A DNA stretch of 64,000 bases from Vibrio tubiashii (GTDB lineage: Bacteria; Pseudomonadota; Gammaproteobacteria; Enterobacterales; Vibrionaceae). Shown here in pieces: positions 53,748 through 63,554 of the stretch (the first letter of the stretch is position 1; each line of letters begins with the position of its first letter). The translations under genes and the position numbers were made by a program. Under the pieces are notes generated by a model. It saw only the letters and a list, made by a program, of their open reading frames with translations. It was not told where the DNA came from and did not search any database. The DNA is taken from assembly GCF_028551255.1 (NCBI RefSeq), contig NZ_CP117029.1:1-64000 (forward strand), written 5' to 3'.

Positions 53748-56288
53748 TTATTTTATGTTAACTAGATTGCTTGGCCATTCTTCATAAGGAACAGGTCTGC
53801 TGTATAAGAAGCCTTGGCCAAGTGGACAGTTGAGCTTTGATAACAACTTGGCCTGTTCATCCGTTTCAATACCTTCCGCAATAAGTGATACCTTCATTCC
53901 TTTCGTCATATTGACAATCGCAGCGACAATCGAGGTATCAAGCTCTTCAGGGTTAAGGTTATTAACGAAAGTGCGATCAATCTTAAGGCAGTTAAAGGGC
54001 AGCTTGTGCAAGTAAGCGAGCGAGCTGTAACCAGTACCAAAATCATCAATCGCGATATGAACACCGAGATCACGTATGGCCTGCATGTTCTGAATAGTGA
54101 CGGGATCGTTGTCAACGATGCGTGATTCAGTAATTTCCAAGGTTAGATTGTTAGCGCTCAATGTCGACTGAGCGAGAACCTTTTGCAACGTTGAAATGAA
54201 GTCTGGTTGAGATAGTTGATTTACTGACAGGTTGACGTGTATATGGAACGATGAGTCCCATTTGCCCTCTTTCATCCCTTGAACTGTGTCGTTACAGGCT
54301 TGAAGCAGTATCTGTTCGCCAATTGCGCCAATCAGTCCACTTTCTTCTGCAATAGGAATAAAGTCCATTGGCGATACCAAACCAGCAGAAGGGGAGAGCC
54401 AACGTGCTAAGGCCTCTGCGCCGACGACTTCTCCAGTCTTAAGGTCAACAAGGGGTTGATAGAAAGGTACAAACTCATTGTGTTCCAATGCATCTTTAAT
54501 TTTTACCTGCATTAGCGTGCGGTTACGAGAAATATCCGCCATTTCAGGTCGATAGTGACTGATATTGGTAATATCTTGCTTAGCGTTGCTCAGGGCGATA
54601 CTGCCGTTTCTGAGCCACAGAGTCATGTTTTCATTCGGTCCATGATCAACAATACCGATTGATACACTGACAACAACGCTTTCTTGCTCCATGACAAAAG
54701 GAGAGGCGAATGTATTTAGAACTCGATTTGCGGTTTGAAGGGAGCTTTCACCATTTTGTTGTTCGGGTATATAAATGGCGAACTCATCTCCGCCAATTCG
54801 TGCTAAGTAATGCTCACCAGTGAATACTGATTTGAGACGTCGCGAAATAGTAATCAGTAGCTGATCACCTTGATAATGACCTAGGCTGTCATTGATATCT
54901 CTAAACTTATTGATACCAACCAGCATCAGTGCGCCATTTAGAGCAGGAAGTTTGTCACAGGTATCTATCAAACCTTCTCGACTATAAAGTTTGGTTAAAG
55001 AGTCGTAGAGAAGCTGAGAGCGAAGCGCTCTGAACGAAGCTTTAAGGTTATTTGCCATCTCATTAAAGGCGTAAACCAGCATGGTTGTTTCGTAAATACT
55101 CCCGGGCTTTGGCATATGACTATCCCAATCCCCTTTCGCTAAACGCTTAGCTGCTGCTGCTGTCGATGTGATTGGCGCGACGATACGGTTGAAAGCGACC
55201 AGACCTAAACCTATCCCGATAAAACTGGCAATGACACCAATTATCCAGCTATTTCTTTGGCTTTCAGGAAGTTTACCCAATAAGTGATTTTCTGAAATGG
55301 CGACGCCGATATACCACTTCAATCCATGTTCGTCAGTGTAAGGGGTAAAATGATTGAAGTAGCGCTCACCTTCAATATCAAGCGTGTACCTTTGAGTCTC
55401 GCTTTTCTGATGCAGTTGGTGAGATGAGAAATAGTCAGCGTTAGCTTTGACGATAGGATCTGAGCTTTCGGTAGCAAGCAGCCGTTCACCTTTCTTACTT
55501 TGTGGTGTACCCCAAGAGACAATTCGCCCACTGGTCGACTGGGCGACAACACGATTCTTATCGTCGACGATGTAGAGCACGGCATTGGTTTTTTGTTGTT
55601 GAGCTTTTAGAAAGGTATTGAAGGTATCGATTTTGATGTCCGTGACGACAACACCTTGAAAAACTTGGTCGTAAAAGACCGGTGTTAATGCCGAGAGAGT
55701 GATTTCTTGTCTCTCATCCGCGTTGGCATATATCGATGACCACATGGGCACTAGACTTTTGGCAACAGGTGCATACCAAGGACGAATCCGTGGATCGTAA
55801 CCTTCAAATACTGAGCGAATATCTTCACTGATTACCTGTCCACGGTAAATGACAAGCTTTCCGTCAGTGCGGTCATCTTGCACCATTAGGGTATAACCTT
55901 TATTCGGCTCCTTGCGAAAGCCGATATACTCAGCACTTTCTCCGCCAAAACCAATCACATCAAGTTGTGGGAAATTGTTGTAGAGGTTCCGAAATGAGGT
56001 AAGCAAATACTGCTCAATCACTGTAGTGTCACCCGGAGTATAGAGTCGATTGAAACCTATGGAGTGGCTCAAAGCTAAGCTTGCTTGAAAGGGTTCGTCT
56101 AGAAAACTGTGAAGTTCGAGGTTAACGTTGTCGGTCAGGGCAGTGAGCTGCTTGTCACTGATATCTACTACCATCTCTTCGTAACTATTTTTTTGAACAG
56201 TGACGATCACGCCTATGGTGAAGATAAAAATCATCACAAACGGTAGTACTACGGCGGTTCTAAGAGTGATTTGAGTGGTCGCTGACAT
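53748..56288 (-). CDS. Cache-HAMP-GGDEF-EAL c-di-GMP enzyme
   Basis: 846-residue membrane sensor. TM1 about 11-31, periplasmic double Cache domain about 35-340 (RIRPWYAPV near 168 is a Cache signature), TM2 about 347-367, HAMP about 368-420, GGDEF domain with intact GGDEF at 499-503, and EAL domain with intact EAL at 625-627 and DDFGTGYSSL at 748-757. Both catalytic signatures look functional. No RxxD inhibitory site lies before GGDEF. It could make or degrade c-di-GMP in response to an extracellular ligand; which activity dominates cannot be read. Confidence 0.92.
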   Translation of the reverse strand: MSATTQITLRTAVVLPFVMIFIFTIGVIVTVQKNSYEEMVVDISDKQLTALTDNVNLELHSFLDEPFQASLALSHSIGFNRLYTPGDTTVIEQYLLTSFRNLYNNFPQLDVIGFGGESAEYIGFRKEPNKGYTLMVQDDRTDGKLVIYRGQVISEDIRSVFEGYDPRIRPWYAPVAKSLVPMWSSIYANADERQEITLSALTPVFYDQVFQGVVVTDIKIDTFNTFLKAQQQKTNAVLYIVDDKNRVVAQSTSGRIVSWGTPQSKKGERLLATESSDPIVKANADYFSSHQLHQKSETQRYTLDIEGERYFNHFTPYTDEHGLKWYIGVAISENHLLGKLPESQRNSWIIGVIASFIGIGLGLVAFNRIVAPITSTAAAAKRLAKGDWDSHMPKPGSIYETTMLVYAFNEMANNLKASFRALRSQLLYDSLTKLYSREGLIDTCDKLPALNGALMLVGINKFRDINDSLGHYQGDQLLITISRRLKSVFTGEHYLARIGGDEFAIYIPEQQNGESSLQTANRVLNTFASPFVMEQESVVVSVSIGIVDHGPNENMTLWLRNGSIALSNAKQDITNISHYRPEMADISRNRTLMQVKIKDALEHNEFVPFYQPLVDLKTGEVVGAEALARWLSPSAGLVSPMDFIPIAEESGLIGAIGEQILLQACNDTVQGMKEGKWDSSFHIHVNLSVNQLSQPDFISTLQKVLAQSTLSANNLTLEITESRIVDNDPVTIQNMQAIRDLGVHIAIDDFGTGYSSLAYLHKLPFNCLKIDRTFVNNLNPEELDTSIVAAIVNMTKGMKVSLIAEGIETDEQAKLLSKLNCPLGQGFLYSRPVPYEEWPSNLVNIK

Positions 56289-56455
56289 CCGTGTTCTTCT
56301 GCTGATACAGTACTCTGAATTTATTCTTGTATTAAATGCGAGCGAGTGTATTGATTAAAAAGTAGGTGATTTATCCTTATTATTCAAGCTAATGAGTTTA
56401 GCCGTGTTGATTAAATCACCTCTATTTCAATCAAGTTGTGACGTTTGTTCCAGTG

Positions 56456-57859
56456 TTAATAGAGCTCCTTGAGCTTACGTGTCAGTGTATTGCGTCCCCA
56501 ACCTAGTACTTTTGCTGCATCTTGCTTATGCCCGTTGGTGTGCTCCAACGCCGCTTCCAAAAGTATACGTTCAAATTCAGGAAGTGCATAAGAAAGTAGT
56601 TCTGTATCGCCTTGTGTGAGAGAACTTTTTGCCCATGTTGCGAGTTGTTGTTGCCAAGAGCCTGAAGTGGACACATCGTTGTGTGCCTTTTCTTCAAGCA
56701 GTTCTGTGGGAAGATCGGCAGGTAAAACTTCAGTACCGCTCGCCATAACCGTTAACCAGCGACAGATGTTTTCTAGTTGACGGACATTGCCTGGCCAATC
56801 TAAGCGGTTGAGTGTTTCGACTGTGCTTGGATGAAGCGTTTTTACATCGACGCCAAGTTCTTCTGCGGCAAGAGCGAGGAAATGTAGCGTGAGCTTTTCA
56901 ATATCTTGTTTGCGCTCTCTTAACGCAGGGATCTGGATGCGAATAACATTGAGGCGGTGAAACAAATCTTCACGGAAATCGCCTTTATGCACCAACTTTT
57001 CGAGATTTTGGTGGGTTGCTGCGACAATTCTTACATCGACTTTAATTGGCGAGTGGCCGCCAACACGGTAAAACTGACCATCGGCAAGAACACGCAGCAA
57101 TCGCGTTTGGATATCAAGCGGCATGTCACCAATCTCATCCAAGAATAGAGTACCGCCATTGGCTTGTTCAAAACGGCCTTGGCGAACGCTATTGGCGCCA
57201 GTAAATGCCCCTTTTTCATGACCAAACAACTCAGACTCGATTAAGTCTTTCGGTATCGCGGCCATATTCAAGGCGATAAAAGGCTTGCTGGCTCTTGGGC
57301 TGTGGCGATGAAGGGCATGAGCGACCAGTTCTTTACCAGTACCTGATTCTCCATTGATCAGCACAGAGATAGACGAACGCGACAAACGACCGATAGCGCG
57401 AAACACTTCTTGCATCGCGGGCGCTTCACCAATGATTTCTGGTGGTGTGTAGTTATCGTCAGCAAGAGAAGCCTGTTCTTGTTTTTGTTCTTGGCTATGG
57501 GTAATGGCGCGCTCAACCAAAGTCAGCGTTTCATCAACATCAAATGGCTTAGGCAAATACTCAAATGCCCCTTTCTGATAAGCATTCACGGCTGCATCGA
57601 GATCGGAGTGGGCAGTCATAATGATGACAGGTAATTCAGGCGAGCGTTCATGGACTTGCTTAAGGAGCTCAATGCCGTCAATACCAGGCATGCGTATATC
57701 GGAAACAAGCACATCAGGTGTTTCACGTTCAAGCGCCATCAGCACGCTCTCTGCATCAGCAAAGGTTTCACACTTGATATTGGCAGATGATAGGGTCTTC
57801 TCCATGACCCAGCGAATGGAGCTGTCGTCATCGACCACCCAAACATATCCTTTACTCAT
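56456..57859 (-). CDS. glnG: Nitrogen regulator NtrC (GlnG)
   Basis: Sigma-54 activator of the nitrogen response. The 467 residues comprise a receiver domain with phospho-acceptor Asp54 (SDIRMPG), an AAA+ domain with Walker A GESGTGKE and the sigma-54 contact loop GAFTGA, and a C-terminal Fis-type helix-turn-helix ([22 protein letters not shown]). Partner kinase NtrB is 34 bases upstream; its targets include the glnA promoter 3.4 kb away. Confidence 0.97.
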   Translation of the reverse strand: MSKGYVWVVDDDSSIRWVMEKTLSSANIKCETFADAESVLMALERETPDVLVSDIRMPGIDGIELLKQVHERSPELPVIIMTAHSDLDAAVNAYQKGAFEYLPKPFDVDETLTLVERAITHSQEQKQEQASLADDNYTPPEIIGEAPAMQEVFRAIGRLSRSSISVLINGESGTGKELVAHALHRHSPRASKPFIALNMAAIPKDLIESELFGHEKGAFTGANSVRQGRFEQANGGTLFLDEIGDMPLDIQTRLLRVLADGQFYRVGGHSPIKVDVRIVAATHQNLEKLVHKGDFREDLFHRLNVIRIQIPALRERKQDIEKLTLHFLALAAEELGVDVKTLHPSTVETLNRLDWPGNVRQLENICRWLTVMASGTEVLPADLPTELLEEKAHNDVSTSGSWQQQLATWAKSSLTQGDTELLSYALPEFERILLEAALEHTNGHKQDAAKVLGWGRNTLTRKLKELY

Positions 57860-57893
57860 ATTGTTTTCCTTACAGCAATGCCACTAATGATGT

Positions 57894-58940
57894 TTAAATA
57901 GGTAAATAAATCGTAAATGTTGTTCTACCTGGCCAACTCTCTACATCAATTTTACCTTGATGTTGGTCGATCAGATTTTGTGCAATCGAAAGCCCAAGTC
58001 CTGTTCCGCCCTCGCGGCCACTGACCATTGGGTAAAACAGCGTGTCTTGTAAGTCGGCTGGAATACCCGGTCCATTGTCGATAATTTCGATACGGGCGGC
58101 TAATTTGCATCTCTGGCCATGTATGTTGGCTTGATGCACCGTTCTGGTGCGAATGGTGATTTGGCTATTCGATTGGTTTTTTAGTATGTGTCCAGCATTG
58201 CTAACAATGTTAAGCAGTGCTTGTTCTATCTGATCCGCATCCATTAAGATTTCTGGCAAGCTCGGATCATAGTCTCGTTCAATCGTGACACTTTGATTGA
58301 CTTCAAGGTCGACAAGCTGGCGAACTTTTTCCAAAATCAGATGCAGATTCTCTGGTTGTTTCTTACCGGGTTTTTGCGGGCCCAACAATCTGTCGACTAA
58401 CGCGCGAAGTCGGTCTGCTTGTTCAATAATTATCTGGGTATATTCCGCTAAGCTTGGGTCTGGCAAGGTTCGCTCAAGCAGTTGTGCCGCTCCTCTCAAC
58501 CCTCCTAGAGGATTCTTTATTTCATGGGCTAATCCGCGCACCAGAAGCTTAGCTGCTTGTTGCTGCGCATGCTGATTGAGCTCTTGAGATAAACGGCGCT
58601 GTTGGCCAATCTTTCTCATCTCGACTAGCAGCATTAACTCTTTTTTCCATGAGATAGGGCTAACGGTGACTTCTAACATCAGAGGCTTACCATCAACCAC
58701 GAAAGTTACGTCACTATCTGTGATGCTTTGGCCGCTTTGCAAAGGCTGAGAGAGCAATGCCAGATCCATCGAGGCGTGCTGAATTAAGTGGGAAAGAGGG
58801 TGGTCAACGATGCGCTTAGCGCTTTGGGAAAAAAGCTGCTCTGCGGCTGGGTTGGCGTATTTGACTAGCAGCGATTCGTTCATGATCAAAATTGCCGTGA
58901 CTTGATGATTTAAAATAATGTCGTTGAGTTCGCTATCCAC
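57894..58940 (-). CDS. glnL: Nitrogen sensor kinase NtrB (GlnL)
   Basis: Cytoplasmic histidine kinase/phosphatase controlled by PII. The 348 residues have an N-terminal PAS domain (about 10-120), the H box GLAHEIKNPLGGLRGAAQLL, N box NIVSNAG, DNGPGIP and G box GGTGLGLSIAQNL. Equal in length to E. coli GlnL (349). First gene of ntrBC. Confidence 0.97.
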   Translation of the reverse strand: MDSELNDIILNHQVTAILIMNESLLVKYANPAAEQLFSQSAKRIVDHPLSHLIQHASMDLALLSQPLQSGQSITDSDVTFVVDGKPLMLEVTVSPISWKKELMLLVEMRKIGQQRRLSQELNQHAQQQAAKLLVRGLAHEIKNPLGGLRGAAQLLERTLPDPSLAEYTQIIIEQADRLRALVDRLLGPQKPGKKQPENLHLILEKVRQLVDLEVNQSVTIERDYDPSLPEILMDADQIEQALLNIVSNAGHILKNQSNSQITIRTRTVHQANIHGQRCKLAARIEIIDNGPGIPADLQDTLFYPMVSGREGGTGLGLSIAQNLIDQHQGKIDVESWPGRTTFTIYLPI

Positions 58941-59038
58941 TGCTTTTGCCCCATCCTTGAACTTGAATTGTGCAATGCACCAATATGGTGCGTTAAGTAA
59001 TTCAAGTATGGCGCATTGAATGTGAGAACTGAAGTGAA

Positions 59039-59077
59039 AACAGTGAAAGTCCTAGGAATTAGGGCTTGGTTTCACTG
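59039..59077 (-). terminator. Terminator of the DUF4124 gene, overlapping its stop
   Basis: On the minus strand CAGTGAAA ... TTTCACTG with an inner AGCCCTA / TAGGACT stem, then TTTTC. The stop codon lies within the hairpin. Confidence 0.7.
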
Positions 59078-59618
59078 ATTTGATGGTTGCTCGCAGTAAA
59101 TGCACCGTTATAGGTTGAGACGATGCAATAAGCTTGCCGTCTCTAAATGCTTGAATGCTCAATGAGTGTTGACCCCGATCGAGGTTTTTTAACTGCCAAT
59201 TGGGCTGAGTGTTAAGGTCGCCATAATTAACCCCGTTGACAATAAGTTGTAGTTGCTCATTAGGGGCAAGTTTACGGTTGAGCGTCGCTTTAACCTGTAG
59301 CGAGCCGTTATTGCTTCTTACCGCTGAGTCTGGCTCTGGCACGGTAATGTTTACTTCCAGTGGTGTCGTTACTGAAGGTGAGGGAGTTTGCTGTTGTTCT
59401 AGATTGTGCTGACCCAAAGTTTGGCTTTCTCTTTGTTGATCTGAAGGAACAGTTATTGGTTCATGCTGAGGAAGGGTAATCGCACTGGCCGTGTTTTCGG
59501 GCTGTGCGTCACTGAAATGACGAGTACCATCGTCATCAACCCAGGTATATACAGTTTGAGCTGCTGCTATGGCAGTGAAGAGTAGACTAGTTGTGAGAGC
59601 GAGTCGAAGTGGGCGCAT
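59052..59618 (-). CDS. DUF4124-domain periplasmic protein
   Basis: 188 residues. Signal peptide about 1-20 (ending IAAA), then a DUF4124 segment with the signature VYTWVDDDGTRHFSDAQP (about 23-40). A low-complexity Gln/Pro/Ser linker and a C-terminal Ig-like region follow (about 85-188, LNRKLAPNEQLQLIVNG). It regularly sits between glnA and ntrB in vibrios; role unknown. Separate terminators on both sides suggest an independent transcript. Confidence 0.88.
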   Translation of the reverse strand: MRPLRLALTTSLLFTAIAAAQTVYTWVDDDGTRHFSDAQPENTASAITLPQHEPITVPSDQQRESQTLGQHNLEQQQTPSPSVTTPLEVNITVPEPDSAVRSNNGSLQVKATLNRKLAPNEQLQLIVNGVNYGDLNTQPNWQLKNLDRGQHSLSIQAFRDGKLIASSQPITVHLLRATIKSVKPSPNS

Positions 59619-59679
59619 AACCGTTCCTGATTTGATGTCACAGTCATGGTATCAGGCGCATTAAACGGCATAGAAACAA

Positions 59680-59712
59680 AAAGGCTCACCTGCGAGGTGA
59701 GCCTTAGTTTTA
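59680..59712 (-). terminator. Terminator of glnA
   Basis: AAGGCTCACCT-GCG-AGGTGAGCCTT, perfect 11-base stem, T-rich on the minus strand. Confidence 0.9.
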
Positions 59713-59746
59713 TGTAACCCGACGCGTTAGCGCGTACTAAAGTTGA

Positions 59747-61156
59747 TTATACAGAGTAGTACAATTCGAACTCTAGTGGGTGAGTTGTCATGTTTACTTT
59801 CTCTACGTCTTGAGACTTAAGATCGATGTAAGAGTCGATGAAGTCGTCAGAGAATACGCCGCCAGCTGTTAGGAACTCACGGTCAGCGTCTAGACACTCT
59901 AGGGCTTCTTTTAGTGAGTAAGCAACAGTTGGGATTTCAGCTGCTTCTTCTGCTGGTAGGTCGTAAAGGTCTTTATCCATTGCTTCACCTGGGTGGATCT
60001 TGTTCTTGATACCGTCAAGACCAGCCATAAGCATTGCAGCGAAACATAGGTATGGGTTCGCAGATGGATCACCGAAGCGTAGCTCGATACGACGTGCTTT
60101 AGGGCTTGGTACCACTGGGATACGGATAGAAGCAGAACGGTTACGTGCTGAGTAAGCAAGCATAACTGGCGCTTCGAAGCCTGGTACAAGACGCTTGTAC
60201 GAGTTAGTTGATGCGTTAGCAAATGCGTTGATTGCTTTAGCGTGCTTGATAACGCCACCGATGTAGTAAAGTGCCATTTCAGATAGGCCGCCGTACTTGT
60301 CACCAGCGAATAGGTTAACACCGTCTTTCGCTAGAGATTGGTGAACGTGCATACCAGAGCCGTTGTCACCAACAAGTGGTTTAGGCATGAATGTCGCTGT
60401 TTTACCAAATGCGTGAGCAACGTTGTGTACCACGTACTTGTAAACTTGGATTTCGTCCGCTTTCGCCGTTAGCGTGTTAAAGCGAGTTGCGATTTCGTTC
60501 TGACCCGCAGTTGCTACTTCGTGGTGGTGCGCTTCTACTACTTGGCCCATCTCTTCTAGGATTAGACACATTGCGCTACGGATGTCTTGAGAAGAATCCA
60601 CTGGTGCTACTGGGAAGTAACCACCTTTCACGCCCGGACGGTGACCTTTGTTACCGCCTTCGATGTCTGAACCTGTGTTCCAAGCTGCTTCGATATCGTC
60701 AATCTTAAAGAAAGAACCAGACATGTCAGTTGCGAACTTAACGTCATCAAATAGGAAGAACTCTGGCTCTGGACCAACAAGTACTGTATCAGCGATACCA
60801 GTAGCGCGTAGGTAGTCTTCAGCGCGTTTTGCGATTGAGCGAGGGTCACGGTCGTAGCCTTGCATTGTTGCAGGCTCAAGGATGTCACAACGAACGTTTA
60901 GCGTTGCATCTTCAGTGAACGGGTCAAGTACAGCAGATGATGCGTCAGGCATCATTACCATGTCTGATTCGTTGATGCCTTTCCAGCCAGCAACTGATGA
61001 ACCGTCAAACATTTTACCTTCTTCAAAGAAGTCTGCGTCAACTTGGTGTGCAGGGATAGATACGTGCTGCTCTTTACCTTTAGTGTCGGTAAAGCGTAGG
61101 TCAACAAACTTAACTTCGTTTTCTTGGATCAGAGATAGAACGTTTTCTACTGACAT
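59747..61156 (-). CDS. glnA: Glutamine synthetase type I
   Basis: Dodecameric enzyme adding ammonia to glutamate. The 469 residues equal the family norm. Motifs: [11 protein letters not shown], the metal/glutamate region [44 protein letters not shown], and the adenylylation-site tyrosine in MDKDLYDLP, so it is likely regulated by GlnE. Transcribed from a sigma-54 promoter under NtrC. Confidence 0.98.
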   Translation of the reverse strand: MSVENVLSLIQENEVKFVDLRFTDTKGKEQHVSIPAHQVDADFFEEGKMFDGSSVAGWKGINESDMVMMPDASSAVLDPFTEDATLNVRCDILEPATMQGYDRDPRSIAKRAEDYLRATGIADTVLVGPEPEFFLFDDVKFATDMSGSFFKIDDIEAAWNTGSDIEGGNKGHRPGVKGGYFPVAPVDSSQDIRSAMCLILEEMGQVVEAHHHEVATAGQNEIATRFNTLTAKADEIQVYKYVVHNVAHAFGKTATFMPKPLVGDNGSGMHVHQSLAKDGVNLFAGDKYGGLSEMALYYIGGVIKHAKAINAFANASTNSYKRLVPGFEAPVMLAYSARNRSASIRIPVVPSPKARRIELRFGDPSANPYLCFAAMLMAGLDGIKNKIHPGEAMDKDLYDLPAEEAAEIPTVAYSLKEALECLDADREFLTAGGVFSDDFIDSYIDLKSQDVEKVNMTTHPLEFELYYSV

Positions 61157-61264
61157 CTTGGATAACCTCCAGTGTTATTAAAGCGGTTTAGCTCGATTCG
61201 GTTTATGAAATCCAGCATTGATTAATTTCATTTCAATCGTATTAATCGATGCTATTTCTCTTAA

Positions 61265-61280
61265 AGCCAAAAGCGTGCCA
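61265..61280 (-). promoter_or_regulatory. Sigma-54 promoter of glnA
   Basis: On the minus strand TGGCACGCTTTTGGCT matches TGGCACGNNNNTTGCW at all but one position, with correct GG/GC spacing. The start would be near 61253, giving a leader of about 97 bases. Confidence 0.88.
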
Positions 61281-61328
61281 AAAAAATTAATCCATTAATT
61301 TCAATAAGTTAGCGGTTTTGGTGTTAAT

Positions 61329-61400
61329 TTGGTGCAGCTCTTTGCACCAAAATGATCTGCCTTTGCACTTAAATGGTGCATCTGGGGTGTGTTGCACCAA
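61329..61400 (-). promoter_or_regulatory. NtrC enhancer region of glnA
   Basis: Best site TGCACTTAAATGGTGCA (61364-61380) fits the NtrC consensus exactly at both half sites; it is centred about 119 bases before the promoter start. Further half sites are TTGGTGCA (61329), TGCACCAA (61343) and TTGCACCAA (about 61392). Confidence 0.85.
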
Positions 61401-61647
61401 GATAAGACAAAATCGACATTCATTCAGCCGAGTTTTCGACCGCATGTCAATGGGGATTTCCCTTTACTCGGAGTGAGCTTGCGTTTCATCAATAAAAAAT
61501 TCGTCTAAATGGAGCGAATCAGATCACATATTTCTGGGTTTTTCGCTAGAATCTGGTACATTACGGTCGTTTTTTTAATCAAATAGGCAGTGCTCATTAA
61601 ATGTTCAATTTAAGAGGGTTGCTTCTTTTATAAGTGAATCAAAATCC
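61401..61647. other. Promoter region of typA
   Basis: No gene seen between the NtrC sites and typA. A TAGAAT -10 candidate lies near 61549 with no clear -35. CATTAA boxes and AT-rich tracts precede the typA ATG, which has only a weak binding site. Confidence 0.3.
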
Positions 61648-63477
61648 ATGGCTACTCCACAGATTGATAATTTAAGAAATATCGCGATCATCGCGCACGT
61701 TGACCACGGTAAAACTACACTGGTTGATAAACTACTACAGCAATCAGGTACTTTAGAGTCTCGCGGTGAAGCTGAAGAGCGAGTCATGGACTCGAACGAC
61801 ATCGAGAAAGAGCGTGGTATTACCATTCTTGCTAAAAACACAGCAATTAACTGGAATGATTACCGTATCAACATCGTAGATACTCCGGGACACGCGGACT
61901 TCGGTGGTGAAGTAGAACGTATCATGTCGATGGTAGACTCAGTGCTACTTATCGTTGACGCAGTTGACGGCCCAATGCCGCAAACGCGTTTCGTAACGCA
62001 AAAAGCCTTTGCTCACGGCCTTAAGCCAATCGTTGTAATCAACAAGATTGACCGTCCAGGCGCGCGCCCTGATTGGGTTATGGACCAAGTATTCGACCTA
62101 TTCGACAACCTAGGTGCAACTGACGAACAGCTAGACTTTAAAGTGGTTTACGCTTCTGCACTAAACGGTTGGGCATCTCTAGAAGAAGGCGAAACTGGCG
62201 AAAACATGGAACCACTGTTCCAAACTATCGTTGAAGAAGTATCTGCACCACAAGTTGACCTAGAAGGTCCACTACAGATGCAAGTTTCTCAGCTAGATTA
62301 CAGCTCTTACGTTGGCGTTATCGGTGTTGCTCGTGTAACTCGTGGTAGCGTTAAGCCAAACCAACAAGTGACAGTTATCGGTGCTGATGGTAAGACTCGC
62401 AACGGTAAAGTGGGTACGGTAATGGGTTACCTAGGTCTAGAGCGTCACGACGTAGATCAAGCGAACGCGGGTGACATCATCGCGATCACTGGTCTTGGTG
62501 AGCTAAAGATCTCTGACACTATCTGTGCACAGAACCAAGTTGAAGCGCTACCTGCGCTATCTGTTGATGAGCCAACAGTAACAATGACGTTCCAAGTAAA
62601 CACTTCTCCATTCGCGGGTAAAGAAGGTAAGTTCGTGACTTCACGTAACATCCTTGAGCGTCTAGAGAAGGAACTGGTACACAACGTTGCACTACGTGTA
62701 GAACAGACTGACGATCCAGACAAATTCCGCGTATCAGGTCGTGGTGAACTTCACCTATCTATCCTGATCGAAAACATGCGTCGTGAAGGTTTCGAGCTAG
62801 CAGTATCTCGTCCAGAAGTAATCATCAAAGAAGAAGATGGTCAGCTAATGGAACCGTTTGAGACGGTAACTATCGACGTGATGGAAGAGCACCAAGGCGG
62901 CATCATGGAGAACATCGGCCTACGTAAAGGTGAGCTGAAAGATATGTCTCCAGATGGCAAAGGCCGTGTACGTATGGACTTCGTAATGCCGTCTCGTGGC
63001 CTGATTGGTTTCCAAACTGAGTTCATGACACTGACGTCGGGTTCTGGTCTTCTATACCATACGTTTGATCACTACGGCCCTCACAAAGGCGGTAACATTG
63101 GTCAACGTATCAACGGCGTACTGATCGCGAACGCGGCAGGTAAAGCACTAACTAACGCACTGTTTAACCTTCAAGAACGTGGTCGCATGTTCATTGGTCA
63201 CGGTGTTGAAGTATACGAAGGCATGGTTATCGGTATTCACAGCCGTGACAACGACCTAACAGTAAACGCACTAAAAGGTAAGCAGCTAACTAACGTACGT
63301 GCATCTGGTACAGATGACGCACAGGTACTGACTCCGCCAATCATCATGACTCTAGAGCAAGCGCTAGAATTCATCGATGACGACGAGCTAGTAGAAGTTA
63401 CGCCAGAAAGCATCCGTATCCGTAAGAAGTTCCTAACGGAAAGTGATCGTAAGCGTGAAGCACGTAACGCTAAGTAA
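61648..63477 (+). CDS. typA: Ribosome-associated GTPase TypA/BipA
   Basis: Translational GTPase involved in 50S assembly at low temperature and stress adaptation. The 609 residues carry G1 [10 protein letters not shown]2 in RGITI, G3 [11 protein letters not shown]4 NKIDR, EF-G-like domains II, III and V, and the unique C-terminal domain (about 490-609). Highly optimised codons. Divergent from glnA, as in other gammaproteobacteria. Confidence 0.97.
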   Translation: MATPQIDNLRNIAIIAHVDHGKTTLVDKLLQQSGTLESRGEAEERVMDSNDIEKERGITILAKNTAINWNDYRINIVDTPGHADFGGEVERIMSMVDSVLLIVDAVDGPMPQTRFVTQKAFAHGLKPIVVINKIDRPGARPDWVMDQVFDLFDNLGATDEQLDFKVVYASALNGWASLEEGETGENMEPLFQTIVEEVSAPQVDLEGPLQMQVSQLDYSSYVGVIGVARVTRGSVKPNQQVTVIGADGKTRNGKVGTVMGYLGLERHDVDQANAGDIIAITGLGELKISDTICAQNQVEALPALSVDEPTVTMTFQVNTSPFAGKEGKFVTSRNILERLEKELVHNVALRVEQTDDPDKFRVSGRGELHLSILIENMRREGFELAVSRPEVIIKEEDGQLMEPFETVTIDVMEEHQGGIMENIGLRKGELKDMSPDGKGRVRMDFVMPSRGLIGFQTEFMTLTSGSGLLYHTFDHYGPHKGGNIGQRINGVLIANAAGKALTNALFNLQERGRMFIGHGVEVYEGMVIGIHSRDNDLTVNALKGKQLTNVRASGTDDAQVLTPPIIMTLEQALEFIDDDELVEVTPESIRIRKKFLTESDRKREARNAK

Positions 63478-63503
63478 TCTCACTTAGTTGTTATTCAAGC
63501 TTT

Positions 63504-63542
63504 AAAGCCCTGAGTTGATGCCAACTTGGGGCTTTTGTTTTT
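63504..63542 (+). terminator. Terminator of typA
   Basis: AAAGCCCTGAGTTG-ATGC-CAACTTGGGGCTTT (two G-U pairs) followed by TGTTTTTT. Confidence 0.88.
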
Positions 63543-63554
63543 TAGGGTATGGAA

